Assembly (NCBI GenBank): GCA_039707465.1
Contig: CM077651.1
Span: 23,797,019 to 23,861,018 of the forward strand
Reading direction: 5' to 3'
Origin: Rhabdophis nuchalis
Lineage: Eukaryota > Chordata > Lepidosauria > Squamata > Natricidae
DNA: 64,000 bases
Shown here piece by piece: positions 34,180-45,036 of this stretch; within the stretch, counting starts at the first letter, position 1, and each line of letters begins with the position of its first letter. Both the position numbers and the translations under genes were made by a program. The notes under the pieces were generated by a model that worked only from the letters and a program-made list of their open reading frames with translations, was not told the DNA's origin and did no database searches.

Positions 34180-34340
34180 TGGTGGCTTAGTGGCTAAAAC
34201 ATCTGCCTAACATATAATAGACACCCCCCCCCCCCCGTTCAATTCCCAGTAAGGGTGTGGCTAGCTGATGAGAGCTAAATAGCTTGAAATAAATCTATAC
34301 TAGTCTCCCTTGTTTATTTATTTATCAGCATAAATGTAAA
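34180..34340 (+). mobile_element. tRNA-like SINE copy 2 of a close pair
   Basis: Nearly the same sequence as 33860-34011 (GTGGCTTAGTGGCTAAAACA, GTTCAATTCCCAGTAAGG, GCTAGCTGATGAGAGC). A run of about 14 C lies in the head. Followed by a GATA-type microsatellite to about 34378. Confidence 0.65.
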
Positions 34341-34620
34341 TATATAGATATATAGATATAGATAGATAGATAGATATAGGGTGGGACTATATTCAAATGC
34401 AAAAGAAAAAAAAGATTCATTTCAATAAGCAAGAAAAGTATGTGGGTTTTTTGTTTTTGTTTTTGCAATGACAAGACATCTCTACTGAGAAACCTCTGTT
34501 CCTTTCAATCACAATTCAAAAACTCCACGAGGAGAGCACTTTAATGGTCTATGGATATAAAAAATAGAACACAAATTATTTAAAGAAAGTCACCAGCTTG
34601 AGAACCTATCATTATAATTT

Positions 34621-35065
34621 GTTGTTGTTGGTTGCAAAGTCGTGTCCAACCCATCGCAACCCCATGGACAATGGTTCTCCAGGCTTTCCAGTCCTCTACC
34701 ATCCACTGGAGTCCATTAATGCTCATGCCTGATGCTTCGGTGACTCCATCCAGCTACCTCATTCTCTGTTGTCCCCTTCTTCTTTTGCCCTCCATCATTC
34801 CCAGCATTAGGATCTTCTCCAGGGAGTCCTTCCTTCTCATTAGGTGGCCAAAGTATTTGAGTTTCATCTTCAGGATCTGGTCTTCTAAAGAGAAGTGAGG
34901 GTTGATCTCCTCTAGGACTGACTAGTTTGATTACCTTGCTGTCCAAGGGACTCGCAGGAATCTTCTCCAGCACCGTAGTTCAAAGGTCTCAATTCTTTGA
35001 CGTTCAGCCTTTCTTCTGGTGCAACTTTTACAGCCATACATTGCAATTGGGAAAACCATAGCCTT
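34621..35065 (-). mobile_element. Bov-B (RTE clade) LINE, ORF2 C-terminal region, antisense
   Basis: The plus strand reads TTGCAAAGTCGTGTCCAACC, CATCGCAACCCCATGGACAA and CTCATTAGGTGGCCAAAGTA, characteristic of the 3' part of Bov-B. The minus-strand frame contains CWRRFLRVPWTARRSNQS and KYFGHLMRRKDSLEK. A fragment only. Confidence 0.85.
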
Positions 35066-35827
35066 GTTATTAGTAGCAGGCTAATGTTATTTACAAAGTT
35101 CCTTTCAAGCTGCCCTACACCATTTCAGAGAAGAGACTGTCCAATCAAGTGTCCTTGGCCAGTGTTTCAGAAGCAGAAGATCAGTTCAGACAGTTATTTG
35201 GGGCTTGGTCATTAGGTGGAAACCTGTTTACCTCATAGTTTAAAATTTTCTGGGAAAGAAAAGAATCCAAAGATTTTAATGTCAAACTGACTTCATATCA
35301 ATGGAATCCATTAAGACTTAAGTGTCCAACTTATGGGGCCTGTGAAAGGCTTACTGGAAGAGTACCATGTACCATCTGGAGAGCAAAAACTTCTTGCAAT
35401 GAATTATCCTTGTTAAATTAGTAGACGCTATAATGCAAAGGCATGGGAAAGGCTGAGGAGAAAGAATCAGCAGAGAAAACATATCCATTCAGAAAGGAAA
35501 TGTAAACTGCCTTGAAACCTTGTTGCTTCTTTAATATTTATGGTGCAGTCATAACATCTACAGTATATACTAACAAGTAAATGTCCCTGAGGTTATTTAA
35601 ATTTGCTTCTGGGTAAAATACATAGTAGATTAGAGAGGGGGGAAATGAAAGATCAGAGGCAAGGATATAAATGCTCTTTTAAACAATTGTAAATATTTAT
35701 GACACATAATAAAGTTGGCATAATAAAGAAAAGAGATCCTGTGCTTTTAAATAGCTGTGAAGCTGGCAGAAATTTTGTAGTTTTTTGGTTACTAATGGGG
35801 AAATCACTATTTATATCTATTGGACAT

Positions 35828-35891
<64 letters not shown>

Positions 35892-36040
35892 CCGTCCGTC
35901 CATGAATTGTCTTACTTGGATTTCTTTCTTCCTTAGTGGGACTTCTGCCCTTTTGCCAGAGACATATACCCATTCTTGCATTATACTACACAAATAATAT
36001 ATGGAGCAGAGGCAGCCATAATCTTTCCCTGATAAGACAC
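35066..36040. other. Intergenic sequence with a long (TG)n at about 35830-35888
   Basis: About 30 TG units, otherwise nothing recognised. Open frames over the repeat are artefacts. Confidence 0.4.
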
Positions 36041-36065
36041 ATCCAAAACCAAAAACAAGATACAG

Positions 36066-36760
36066 AAGGATGAAAGCAACAATGTAATCTACAAAATCAA
36101 CGGTAACCATTGCAACCAATTCTATGTGGGACAAACATCACATCAATTAAAAACCAGGATCCACCAACACCGGCTGGCAGTCAAAAGCCACAATCTCAAA
36201 TCCTTAATGTCCACCTACACTGACACCAAACAGCACCGGTTTGATTGGAGCAACACAGAAATCGGCCACATGACCACCTGCCATGCTCGTGAATTCATCA
36301 ATGCCTGGCACTCCACAAGCAATTTCATCAGCTGACACATTGGCCTACAACCAGCCTAGAACCCCTCAGAATTCAAATCAACCTCACAGCCAACCTCACC
36401 TCAACCAACCCATGCAAGCTCTCACAACCATCACCTCCAATGACCCTCTCCTCATTACAATACCCAACACAAGACTCTCACTGGTGACTCACACCTGGCC
36501 CATTACAAGATTCTCACTTGACAGCCAAACAACTGACCTATTACAAGACCCGCATTTGACAAACCCACATCTAACCCATGACAAGACCCTCACTTGACAC
36601 ATCCACACCTGAAGCCCTTATAAACAGAAGAACATTGATACCGACATCCCCTAAACTCTGTTGAAGATGTGACCTAGCCTGGTAATGAAACATTCAGAAA
36701 CCAACCCACAAGGTTGGAGAAAGAACCTTCACCCTCATCCTACCTCAAACAACAGATATT
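36066..36760 (+). mobile_element. Penelope-like retroelement C terminus (GIY-YIG) and 3' region
   Basis: The frame 36066-36335 reads NNVIYKINGNHCNQFYVGQT, then an Arg and a His-rich stretch ending WHSTSNFIS stop. This is the GIY-YIG endonuclease signature of Penelope-like elements. The following 3' region ends with GTGACCTAGCCTGGTAATGAAAC, resembling the conserved terminal motif of these elements. The RT part is absent. Confidence 0.75.
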
Positions 36761-37166
36761 CACTATTATTGCAGATATTAGCATAGCACTTGTCAAATAA
36801 AGCATTTGTTAAGATCTCACTTTTGACAGCCAAGCAAAACTCTATCTGTTTGTGTTACTTTTTTGAAAGTGCTCTCTTTTGAAGTGAATTATGCATTTAA
36901 ATCTTGGACATCTATATAACAATATAACAAAAGGTAATTGTCTGTTTATAGCCATATTTCCTATTCTGGGCTCATGTGAATAAGCTGGGGCTTTAGGCCA
37001 GAAACTTTACCCAGAAATGCCAACTTAAATAAATAAATAGTACCTCCAGTTTATCTCCTTCATAGTTCTCTGGTATTTAGTATACTTGATTCCATCTTCC
37101 TTCCTGGTCCTCCTCCTTCTTAATAGTTTCTTAGTTTCTGCTGGATGAAGTTTGTGTTAAAGAAGT

Positions 37167-37715
37167 TGTTGTTGTTTTTTTATATTGAAAAAGTTTTATT
37201 GGTTTTACAGTTTTTCAATAGGGTAGGGTAAGAGATACAAAGAAATTTTGAGAGCTTTCGCGTCGAAGTCGTCGGCGCTTCCGGAGCTTCATAATAAATC
37301 ATTAACAGAAAACATTTTTCATAATACTACAAAGTGAAAACAAGTACACATTTCTAAGTTCTCAATTCTATGCTGTCAGTCATTTGCAAAAATCCAGATA
37401 CACATGTTATACAATATTACTCAAAAAATCAAAGCAAAGTTATTTTTTAGATCTAAGTCTCTTGGCAATTGTGTCTTCTATCCCTCCTTCCAGGCCCCCA
37501 GCGGGCGGGGCCGTGGCCCCCCCTGCGCCCCCTGGATCTTCCCCCAGGACAGAGGAATGTTTTTTAAGAAAGGCTTCCGCCTCAGCAACTGTTTTAATCC
37601 TCACTCTTCCTCCTAAAGAAGTTGTTTTGAGGGGCTTGGCATTTAGATTTCTCAGCTGGACGTTTCCTTTTACAGACCCTCTTACTATAAAGTTATTATA
37701 AGCTAACAAGCTTGG
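37167..37715 (-). mobile_element. Antisense retroposed sequence with AATAAA and A-rich tail, source unknown
   Basis: The minus strand ends CCAATAAAACTTTTTC followed by an A/CAA-rich tail (about 37167-37200), as a polyadenylated insert would. The frame 37709-37440 codes an 89-residue basic peptide (GRVRIKTVAEAEAFLKK...) that I do not recognise. Could be a LINE 3' part or a processed transcript. Confidence 0.45.
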
Positions 37716-37744
37716 CTGCGCTTGTCAGCACTTAAGCAGCTGAA

Positions 37745-38681
37745 CTTACTTTGGCAGCAGCTACAGTTCTTTGCAACCCAGATGACCAAGACCGAGTGGC
37801 TGTGGTTTCCGGCTGCCCGATTCAACCAGCTGACTCCATCGCTGGCCATAGGGGGCGAACATCTTGCCCCTGTGGATGGGGCGCGCAACCTGGGTGTCCT
37901 CCTGGATGCCCGGCTGTCCATGGAAGATCAAGTGACAGCCGTGGCCAGGAGGGCGTTTTACCAGGTTCGCCTGGTTCGCCAGTTGCGCCCCCTATTGGAT
38001 CGGGATGCCCTTCGCACAGTCACTCATGCTCTCGTGACATCCCGACTGGACTATTGTAACTCTCTCTACATGGGGCTCTCCTTGAGACTTCAGCTGGTCC
38101 AGAATGCAGCCGCGAGAGCAATTATGGGAACCTCAAGGTTTACCCACATAACACCGCTCTTGCGCGAGCTGCACTGGCTGCCTGTCGTCTTCCGGGTGCG
38201 CTTCAAGGTGTTAGTTATCATCTTTAAAGCGCTCCATGGCTCGGGACCTAGCTATCTGCGGGATCGGATCCTGCCACATACATCCGCACGGCCGATTCGC
38301 TCCCACAGAGAGGGACTTCTCCGGGTGCCGTCCACTAGACTCTGTCAGTGGGCGACGCCCAGGGGAAGGGCTCTCTCTGTGGCGGGCCCAGCCCTCTGGA
38401 ACGACCTTCCCCCCGACATTAGAATGACCACGGACCTCTGCTCCTTCTGTCTAAAATTAAAAACATATTTTCTGCTTGGCCGGCCTAGGGTAGTCTCTCT
38501 TCTATAGGGTTTTTAATATATTAATTTATGGGGAATCTTAGTATTTTAATGGGGAATTTTTAGCACAGGAATATCGTTTAATTTGTTTTTAAATATGTTT
38601 GTATATTTATTGTTTTTTATCCTCCCTGTGCACCGCTCCGAGTCCCTATGGGGAGAGGGAGCGGTCTACAAATTAAAATTT
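37745..38681 (+). mobile_element. L2-clade LINE, RT C-terminal part and 3' UTR
   Basis: The frame to 38507 has [48 protein letters not shown] and [11 protein letters not shown]. The 3' UTR has CCTGTGCACCGCTCCGAGTC and runs straight into a TTC array. Confidence 0.8.
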
Positions 38682-38877
38682 CTTCTTCTTCTTCTTCTTC
38701 TTCTTCTTCTTCTTCTTCTTCTTCTTCTTCTTCTTCTTCTTCTTCTTCTTCTTCTTCTTCTTCTTCTTCTTCTTCTTCTTCTTCTTCTTCTTCTTCTTCT
38801 TCTTCTTCTTCTTCTTCTTCTTCTTCTTCTCCTCCTCCTCCTCCTCCTCCTCCTCCTCCTCCTCCTCCTCCTCCTCC
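38682..38877 (+). repeat. (TTC)n and (CTC)n triplet array
   Basis: About 49 TTC units (38682-38829), then about 16 CTC units, in place of the usual A-rich L2 tail. Poly-Leu, poly-Ser and poly-Lys frames here are artefacts. Confidence 0.97.
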
Positions 38878-38959
38878 TTATGATTATGATTAGTATTATT
38901 CAATGTTATGCAACAATAGTAATGTTGTGATAATGCATTATAAAAGTGGTAATGTTGTT

Positions 38960-39410
38960 ATTCAGTGGCTAAGTCATTTCTGACTCTTTGTGACCCTATG
39001 GTCATGCCAGGTTCCAGGGGTGGGTTGCTGCCGCCATTACTTCTAGTTCGCAACCCGTGCACAATGTATGCATGCGCACAGTTCAATGTAAATTTTTCTG
39101 TGTACATGTACAGAACAATTTACAGTGAACTGCACACGTGCAGTCACTAAAATCCAAAATGATGGCAGCCAAGCAGCAGCGAGGAAACCAGTTGGCAGGT
39201 CTGGGTCACTGCTGGTTCTGAGACCCAGACCTGAAATTCTACTACTGTTTCAGCCGAACCGGGCTAAACTGGCAGCAATCCACCTCTGCTAAGCTCTCTT
39301 TTCTCAGCTGGAGTTGGCCCAAACTCGTGTTCATTACATCATTGACACTGTCTAACCAATCTCATCCTCTGCCGTCTCCTTCTCTTTTTGCCTTCAATAG
39401 GGCAGTAATA
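38960..39410 (-). mobile_element. RTE/Bov-B-like fragment with nested ggttcg-family MITE
   Basis: GCTAAGTCATTTCTGACTC and GTGACCCTATGGTCATGCC before 39012, AATCTCATCCTCTGCCGTC after 39297. In between, CAGGGGTGGGTTGCTGCC to AATCCACCTCTG (about 39009-39296) is a ggttcg-family MITE without a clear TSD. Confidence 0.5.
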
Positions 39411-39929
39411 ACTATATATAAGGAGGGCATAATATTGTGTTGCAGGGCAATTGAACCTGATGTGAATTCTGACCTTGCATTGCACTTTACAGAACTAGAG
39501 TAGCAGAAGAAACTGACGTATCATTTAATTGACTTCCTAGCAAGAAAATTCTTTCATTAACCTTGCAAAAATATATCTATGCCTAGCACATAATTTACAA
39601 ACCACCCCATTTTTAGGAAAAATGAGATTTGGAATAACAATCCTTATGAAGACTTGCCTTGATAACTACATTGTGTGTAGATGAACTTTGGAATGTGCAG
39701 CGTATAAATTAATTATGATTGTTTTACTGAACCATCAGTTATTACACTTTGTTATCATCCTTGTTGTCGTAGAATCAAAATCACATTACTACTGCTTTGT
39801 AAAACCTTAGTAAGGCCACATCTAGAATACTGCATTCAGTTTTGGTCACCACATTACAAAAAGAAATTCAATAAATTGTCATCTCTGTGAAACCAGAAAG
39901 AGCTCCTGATTGAATTTGTTGATTGATAC

Positions 39930-41290
39930 TTTACTTTACTTTATTTTATTGTCATTGTATGTATGTACAGTTTACACATACAACAAAATTCACATAACAC
40001 CCAGAGACCAGGCCCAACACACATAACAATCCCCAAACACACTTCCCCAAAAAGTCTCCTCCCCTAAACCACCCAAACATCCACACAACAGACCAAGTAG
40101 CATTGTCCAATAGCTCACTGATAGTGACCCTTTAGTTCATTGTTGAGTCAATGATAGCTCTGGTATAAAAGCTATTCAGAAGATGTGTGGTTCTAGTTTT
40201 AATTGTTCTGTATCCTCTGCCAGAAGGCAACAGTCTAAAAAGATTGTCAGTAGGATGGGAAGCAGTGGTGGGTTTCAAATTTTTTAGAACCTACTCTGTA
40301 GGTGTGGCCTATTTTGTGGGAGTGGCTTGGCAGTCATGTGACAGGGTGGGAGTGGCCACCTTTTAAAATGTGGTGAAACTCATTTAACAACGCTCTTGCT
40401 TAGCAACCAAAATTTTGGACTCAATTGTGATGATAAATCCTTCCTTCCTTCCTTCCTTCCTTCCTTCCTTCCTTCCTTCCTTCCTTCCTTCCTTCCTTCC
40501 TTCCTTTCCTTTCCTTTCCTTTCCTTTCCTTCCCGTTGGGTCACTGGCAGCGGTGGGCCAGATTTACTTCCAGGTACACCGGTGGAACCCCCTCTCACTG
40601 GTTCTCTAAATTTCACCAACCGGCTCTCGCGAGTAGGTGCGAATCTGCAGAAACCCACCACTGATGGGAAGAGTCACTGAGAATGTTATGCAACTTCCTC
40701 AAACAGCGAGATGCGAAGATGTCATCCAGGGCTGGTAGCTGGAGCCCTATGATTTTAATGATTCTCTGTAGAGCCTTTTTGTCTGCTGCAGAGCTGCTCC
40801 CATACCATGAAAGAATGCCATACGGCAGGACACACTCAATAGCTCTGCGATAGTAGGACAGAAGTAAATGCTGAGATAGATTTATCTTCCTTAGCATTCT
40901 CAGGAAGTACAGCTTCTTCTGTGCCTTCTTCACAAGCATGTTAGCATTCATGGTCCATGAGAGGTCCTCCGAGATATAAATGCCCAGAAATTTCAAACTA
41001 CCAACCCTCTCCACCTTCTCGCCATTTATGTACAATGGTAAAAGTACATCTCTCTTCCTTCTGAAGTCAATTATAAATTCTTTAGTTTTTTGGGTGTTAA
41101 GTGTATAATTATTTTCTTTACACCACAATGTCAGCCCTTGTACTTCCTTCCTATAAGCAGACTCATTGTTCTTATTAATGAGCCCCACCATTGTCGTGTC
41201 ATCCGCAAATTTAATAATTTTGTTGGTGTTTGTGTGTACGAAGAATAAAGGAAGGGGCTTAGCACACAATCCTACGGAGCTCCTATGCTT
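39930..41290 (-). mobile_element. CR1/L3-like LINE, RT fragment and 3' UTR, split by a hAT MITE
   Basis: The minus-strand frame carries KIIKFADDTTMVGLI (RT FADD box), KTKEFIIDFRRKR, KFLGIYISEDLSW and ECVLPYGILSWYGSSS. The 3' UTR has TTGTCATTGTATGTATGTAC in reverse. The chimeric MITE 40263-40663 interrupts it. Confidence 0.8.
40263..40663 (-). mobile_element. Chimeric hAT MITE, sister of 28661, with (CCTT)n, perfect TSD
   Basis: CAGTGGTGGGTTTCAAATTT to GCAGAAACCCACCACTG, with TSD ATGGGAAG at 40255-40262 and 40664-40671. Same captured mariner-MITE piece (TTTGGACTCAATTGTGATGA). The microsatellite is CCTT/CCTTT at 40440-40534. Confidence 0.92.
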
Positions 41291-41454
41291 AATATCAGAG
41301 TAGAAGAATGGTAAGATCCTGTCCTTACTGACTGTGGCCTATTTGTCAGAAAATCCTTTATCCACAAACAAATATTTATACCCAAATTGGCATTTTAAGA
41401 AACAACCTATTGGGTAGAAAGGTGTTAAATGGTGATATGAATGGATAGAAAGGT

Positions 41455-42195
41455 AGGCAGGCAGAAAGACAGACAGACAGACGTAGATAGATAGATAATC
41501 CATCTATTTCTCCATCTCTATATTGCTAATCCTTCTCTAAACAACCTGCCCAAGATCGGCACAAAAAGAACTGATCTAAGATCTGGAGATAGAAAAGCTA
41601 AAATACACTGAGAATTGAGCTTATTGAACTGTGCAATGCCAACTTCACCCTGTTTATTGCCTTTTTTTATTTGTAATGAGAGAGGAATGGTTTTTTTATT
41701 TGTTTAATTAATCCAGATGATGGATGCGGTTTTATGCAGGCATGGTGAAGAAATGAGACTTATCCTTGCTGCTATAAATTTGTCATTCCCTATTTAAGGC
41801 CACTGCATTCCTGCAGCGGTATAATGTGACATATTGCACGCGCTAGTAGGGAAGCTGCAGCTGTTTCAATTCACAGATAGCTGGCATTGGAAGCGAGCAA
41901 GAGTTCTGGGCCATGCATAACACTTTTATGGCAGTTCTGTATTACCCCATTGAGTATAAATGTCAGTAAGCAAATTTCTTGGAAGTCTACCTCAGTAAGG
42001 CACATATTAGGCCCCAGATATTTTCACATACATGTGAGACCAACAGAAAGTCCATAGCAAAAACGCTTTTCAAGAAATGTGACTTTGATGGGGCATAGCA
42101 GTCTTGTACAGAAATGTTTTGCTAAAACACAGAACAAATAAAGTTACCTGAAACAAAAAGGGTTATCATTATTCTTGTTTTTACTTGAATTTAAT
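41455..42195. other. Intergenic sequence, short GACA/GATA microsatellite then nothing recognised
   Basis: A short AGAC/GATA run is at 41460-41497. The rest, to 42195, has no repeat ends or coding match. Confidence 0.35.
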
Positions 42196-42361
42196 ATAAG
42201 AACATAAGAATAGCCTTGCTTGAACAGGCCACAGCCCATCCAGTCCAGCATTCTGTCTCACACAGTGGCTCCCCATTTGCTTCAGGATATTCCAAAAGCA
42301 GATGTCTTCACCTGATAATAATAACAATAACAATAACAATAACAATAACAATAACAATAAC

Positions 42362-42436
<75 letters not shown>

Positions 42437-42460
42437 CTGCTTATGATTATCTTCTGAACA
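42196..42460 (+). mobile_element. Amniote interspersed repeat fragment with (AATAAC)n(AAT)n
   Basis: AAGAACATAAGAATAGCCTT and CCCATCCAGTCCAGCATTCT, a familiar retroposon 3' sequence, then (AATAAC)n and about 25 AAT units (42316-42435). Confidence 0.55.
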
Positions 42461-42952
42461 ACAATCAAAAATTCCGCATCTTTGGTAAAAGATTTTTAGT
42501 TAATTATTAAGGAATATTAATGGATATTGTTTAATAAAAAAGGGGGGCTAGAAATAATATAAATTGATTTCTATGCAGAATATGTTTCCAAGGTGAAGTA
42601 CCAGGGGAGATTTTTTGGAATAGACAATGAATGCCATTATGTGGTTATGTTTAAGAAAGACTTGTTTGAAGAAGAAGATAGACTAAATTTGGAATATTAG
42701 AGGAGAATTTTGGTATAATGATATTAAGACATATAATGGATTTTTTGATTTAAAATTTATAAATTGAGACTACTTATGAGCAATGATGGTTTTAGAAATG
42801 CACAAGAGTTATATGTAACCAGCCGACATGCTTTCCAAAAGATACAATGTAGAATGATGGTTTTTCCTTTTTGTATGTTTGTTTTATTAAAAAATATATT
42901 TTTTTTCAAAAAAAATAAATCAGCAGCTTTAACATTTAACCATAGACTTAGC

Positions 42953-43250
42953 CAGGGGTGGGATTCTATCGGATCGGACTGGTTTGGGCAAACCGGTAGC
43001 TCCGACTATCAGTTGGGAGCAAACAGGTTCGTTCCGGCTTTGAAGTCTGCCCACCCTGGCACTCTACTCCCCTATATTTCCTATTCCAAAGCCCAGCTGA
43101 TTGGAGAAACAGAGTGGATTGCCACAGCTGTTTTCCTCACCAGCAATAATGCCGAAGATGAGTTTTCGGTAAACTGTACACACATGCACAGTGCGTGCAA
43201 ACCATGTGCTCAGTGAACCGGTTGTTAAGCCAGTAGGATCCCAGCTCGGG
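42953..43250. mobile_element. ggttcg-family MITE
   Basis: CAGGGGTGGGATTCTATCGG to AAGCCAGTAGGATCCCAGC, with GGGCAAACCGGTAGCTCCG inside. TSD not evident. Confidence 0.7.
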
Positions 43251-43889
43251 ACATGGCTACTGTAACCACAATAATAAAGACAGCATTCTATCCTTCAGTG
43301 GCAACTGGATCATAACATATATCTTCCTCCAATTTTGTGGTTTTGGGTTACTAGTGTTGAGCATCTTCTATCATTGCTAATTATACAGCCATCATGTTTG
43401 GTGGAGAAGGTCTGGTGAATCTTCTCCTCCATATATTATTAATTTTCTTTTAAAACCATCCAAGCATATGTTCCTTATTACACAAAGCTTAGCTATGCAG
43501 TAAAATTCAACACTTCTGTCCGTGTTATGAAATGTTTTACCATTCAGCTTCATTGGATGATTGTCAAATCTAGTCATGAAACACCCAGGATCATATGGAT
43601 TTTTTTTCCATAATAGAATAGAACAGAACAGAACTGAATATTCTTTATTGGCCAAGTGTATTTGGACACACAAGGAATTTGTCTCTGATGCATAAGCTTT
43701 TAGTGTACAGACAAAGTAATAAGTCATAAATCATAAGACACAACCATAAATCATAAGGTACAAACAAGTGATAAATCATAGGATACCAATAGGGGAAGGT
43801 AGTAGGAAAGATGAGAAAGATGAGAAGTATAATAGCAATACAGAGTACTACATGGATATATAACTTTAGTCCTAAGACAGTGCTGTGGG

Positions 43890-44555
43890 ATAAGATTTTT
43901 TTTTTAAATTGAATTTCTAAACCGCCCCCTCTCTCTGAAGGTACTCAGGGCGGTGTACAGGAATTAAGAACATCTAAAACATAACAATACATAAATATTT
44001 AAAACCAAATTAAATAGTTAACCCTGTACTAAAATTTTGTGAAAAACGTTTAAACCTGTTCCCATTAAAACCCGATTAAAACAATTTGAGCTTCAGATTT
44101 GGGCAAGGAGCATGAATTAGGCCAGGCCGGTCTGATGGAAAAAGTGTGTCTACCACGGAGCGGAGGTCCGTGGTAGTTCTAATTTCAGGATGTAGGTCGT
44201 TCCAAAGGGTTGGGCCCACCACAGAGAAGGCCCTTCCCCTGGGCGTCGCTCGCTGGCATTGCCTAGTGGACAGCACCCGGAGAAGTCCCTCTCTTTGGGA
44301 GCGAATCAGCCGAAGGGATGTATGGGGCAGGATACGATCCTGCAAATAACTAGGTCCTGTGCCATGGAGTGCTTTAAAGATGGTAATCAACACCTTGAAG
44401 CGCACCCGAAAGGCCACAGGCAGCCAGTGCAGCTCGCACAGGAGCGGTGTTACGTGGGAGTATCTAGGAGCTCCCAAAATTGCCCGCGCGGCCGCATTCT
44501 GAACTAGCTGTAGTCTTCGGGTGCACCTCAAGGGGAGCCCCATGTAGAGAGCATT
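43890..44555 (-). mobile_element. L2-clade LINE nested in L3-like LINE
   Basis: The minus frame has [39 protein letters not shown] and SQREGLLRVLSTRQC. The reverse 3' UTR CTCAGGGCGGTGTACAGG lies at about 43945. Confidence 0.8.
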
Positions 44556-44626
44556 GATGATTAGCAAAGTGATGATATAGGAGGGAAAACTATCTTTGTG
44601 TCTAGTTGTTTTGATATGCCCTATAG

Positions 44627-45036
44627 TTGTGATGGCGAACCAATGACACACATGCTACAAGTGGCACATGGAGCCATTTCTGAGGGCATGCAAGGCGTTG
44701 CCCTGTCAGCTCCAGTGGGCATGTGCCAGCTGATTTTTGGACAGGGAAGCCTCCGGAAGGAAAAAAACGGTCCAACGGGCAACCTGGAAGTCCTTTCCCA
44801 AACTTCCAGTTTGCATGTTGGGCCATTTTTCGCCCTCGCCAGACTCCTAGAAAGCCTCTGGAGTCTGGGGAGGGCAAAAAATGGACCTACTGGGCCCACT
44901 GGAAGTCAGAAAATGGAGGGAGTGTCACGCATGCATGCACAGGGGGCAAGGTGCTGGGGGGGAGCATTAAATTATGGGGGTTGGCATGCACATGTGAGCT
45001 TTTGGCACCCGAGGTGAAAAATGTTCGCCATTACTG
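44627..45036. mobile_element. hAT-type MITE (GTGATGGCGAACC family) with perfect 8-bp TSD
   Basis: TTGTGATGGCGAACCAATG to ATGTTCGCCATTACTG, with TSD CCCTATAG at 44619-44626 and 45037-45044, inside the L3-like LINE. Confidence 0.9.

Noticed and set aside
34621..35065. Ruminant or other mammalian origin because of Bov-B
   Set aside because: Bov-B is also native to squamates, and the SINEs, L3-like pentamer tails and hAT MITE families do not fit a ruminant.
38583..38930. Poly-Leu, poly-Ser and poly-Lys open frames
   Set aside because: Produced by the TTC/CTC triplet array; not genes.
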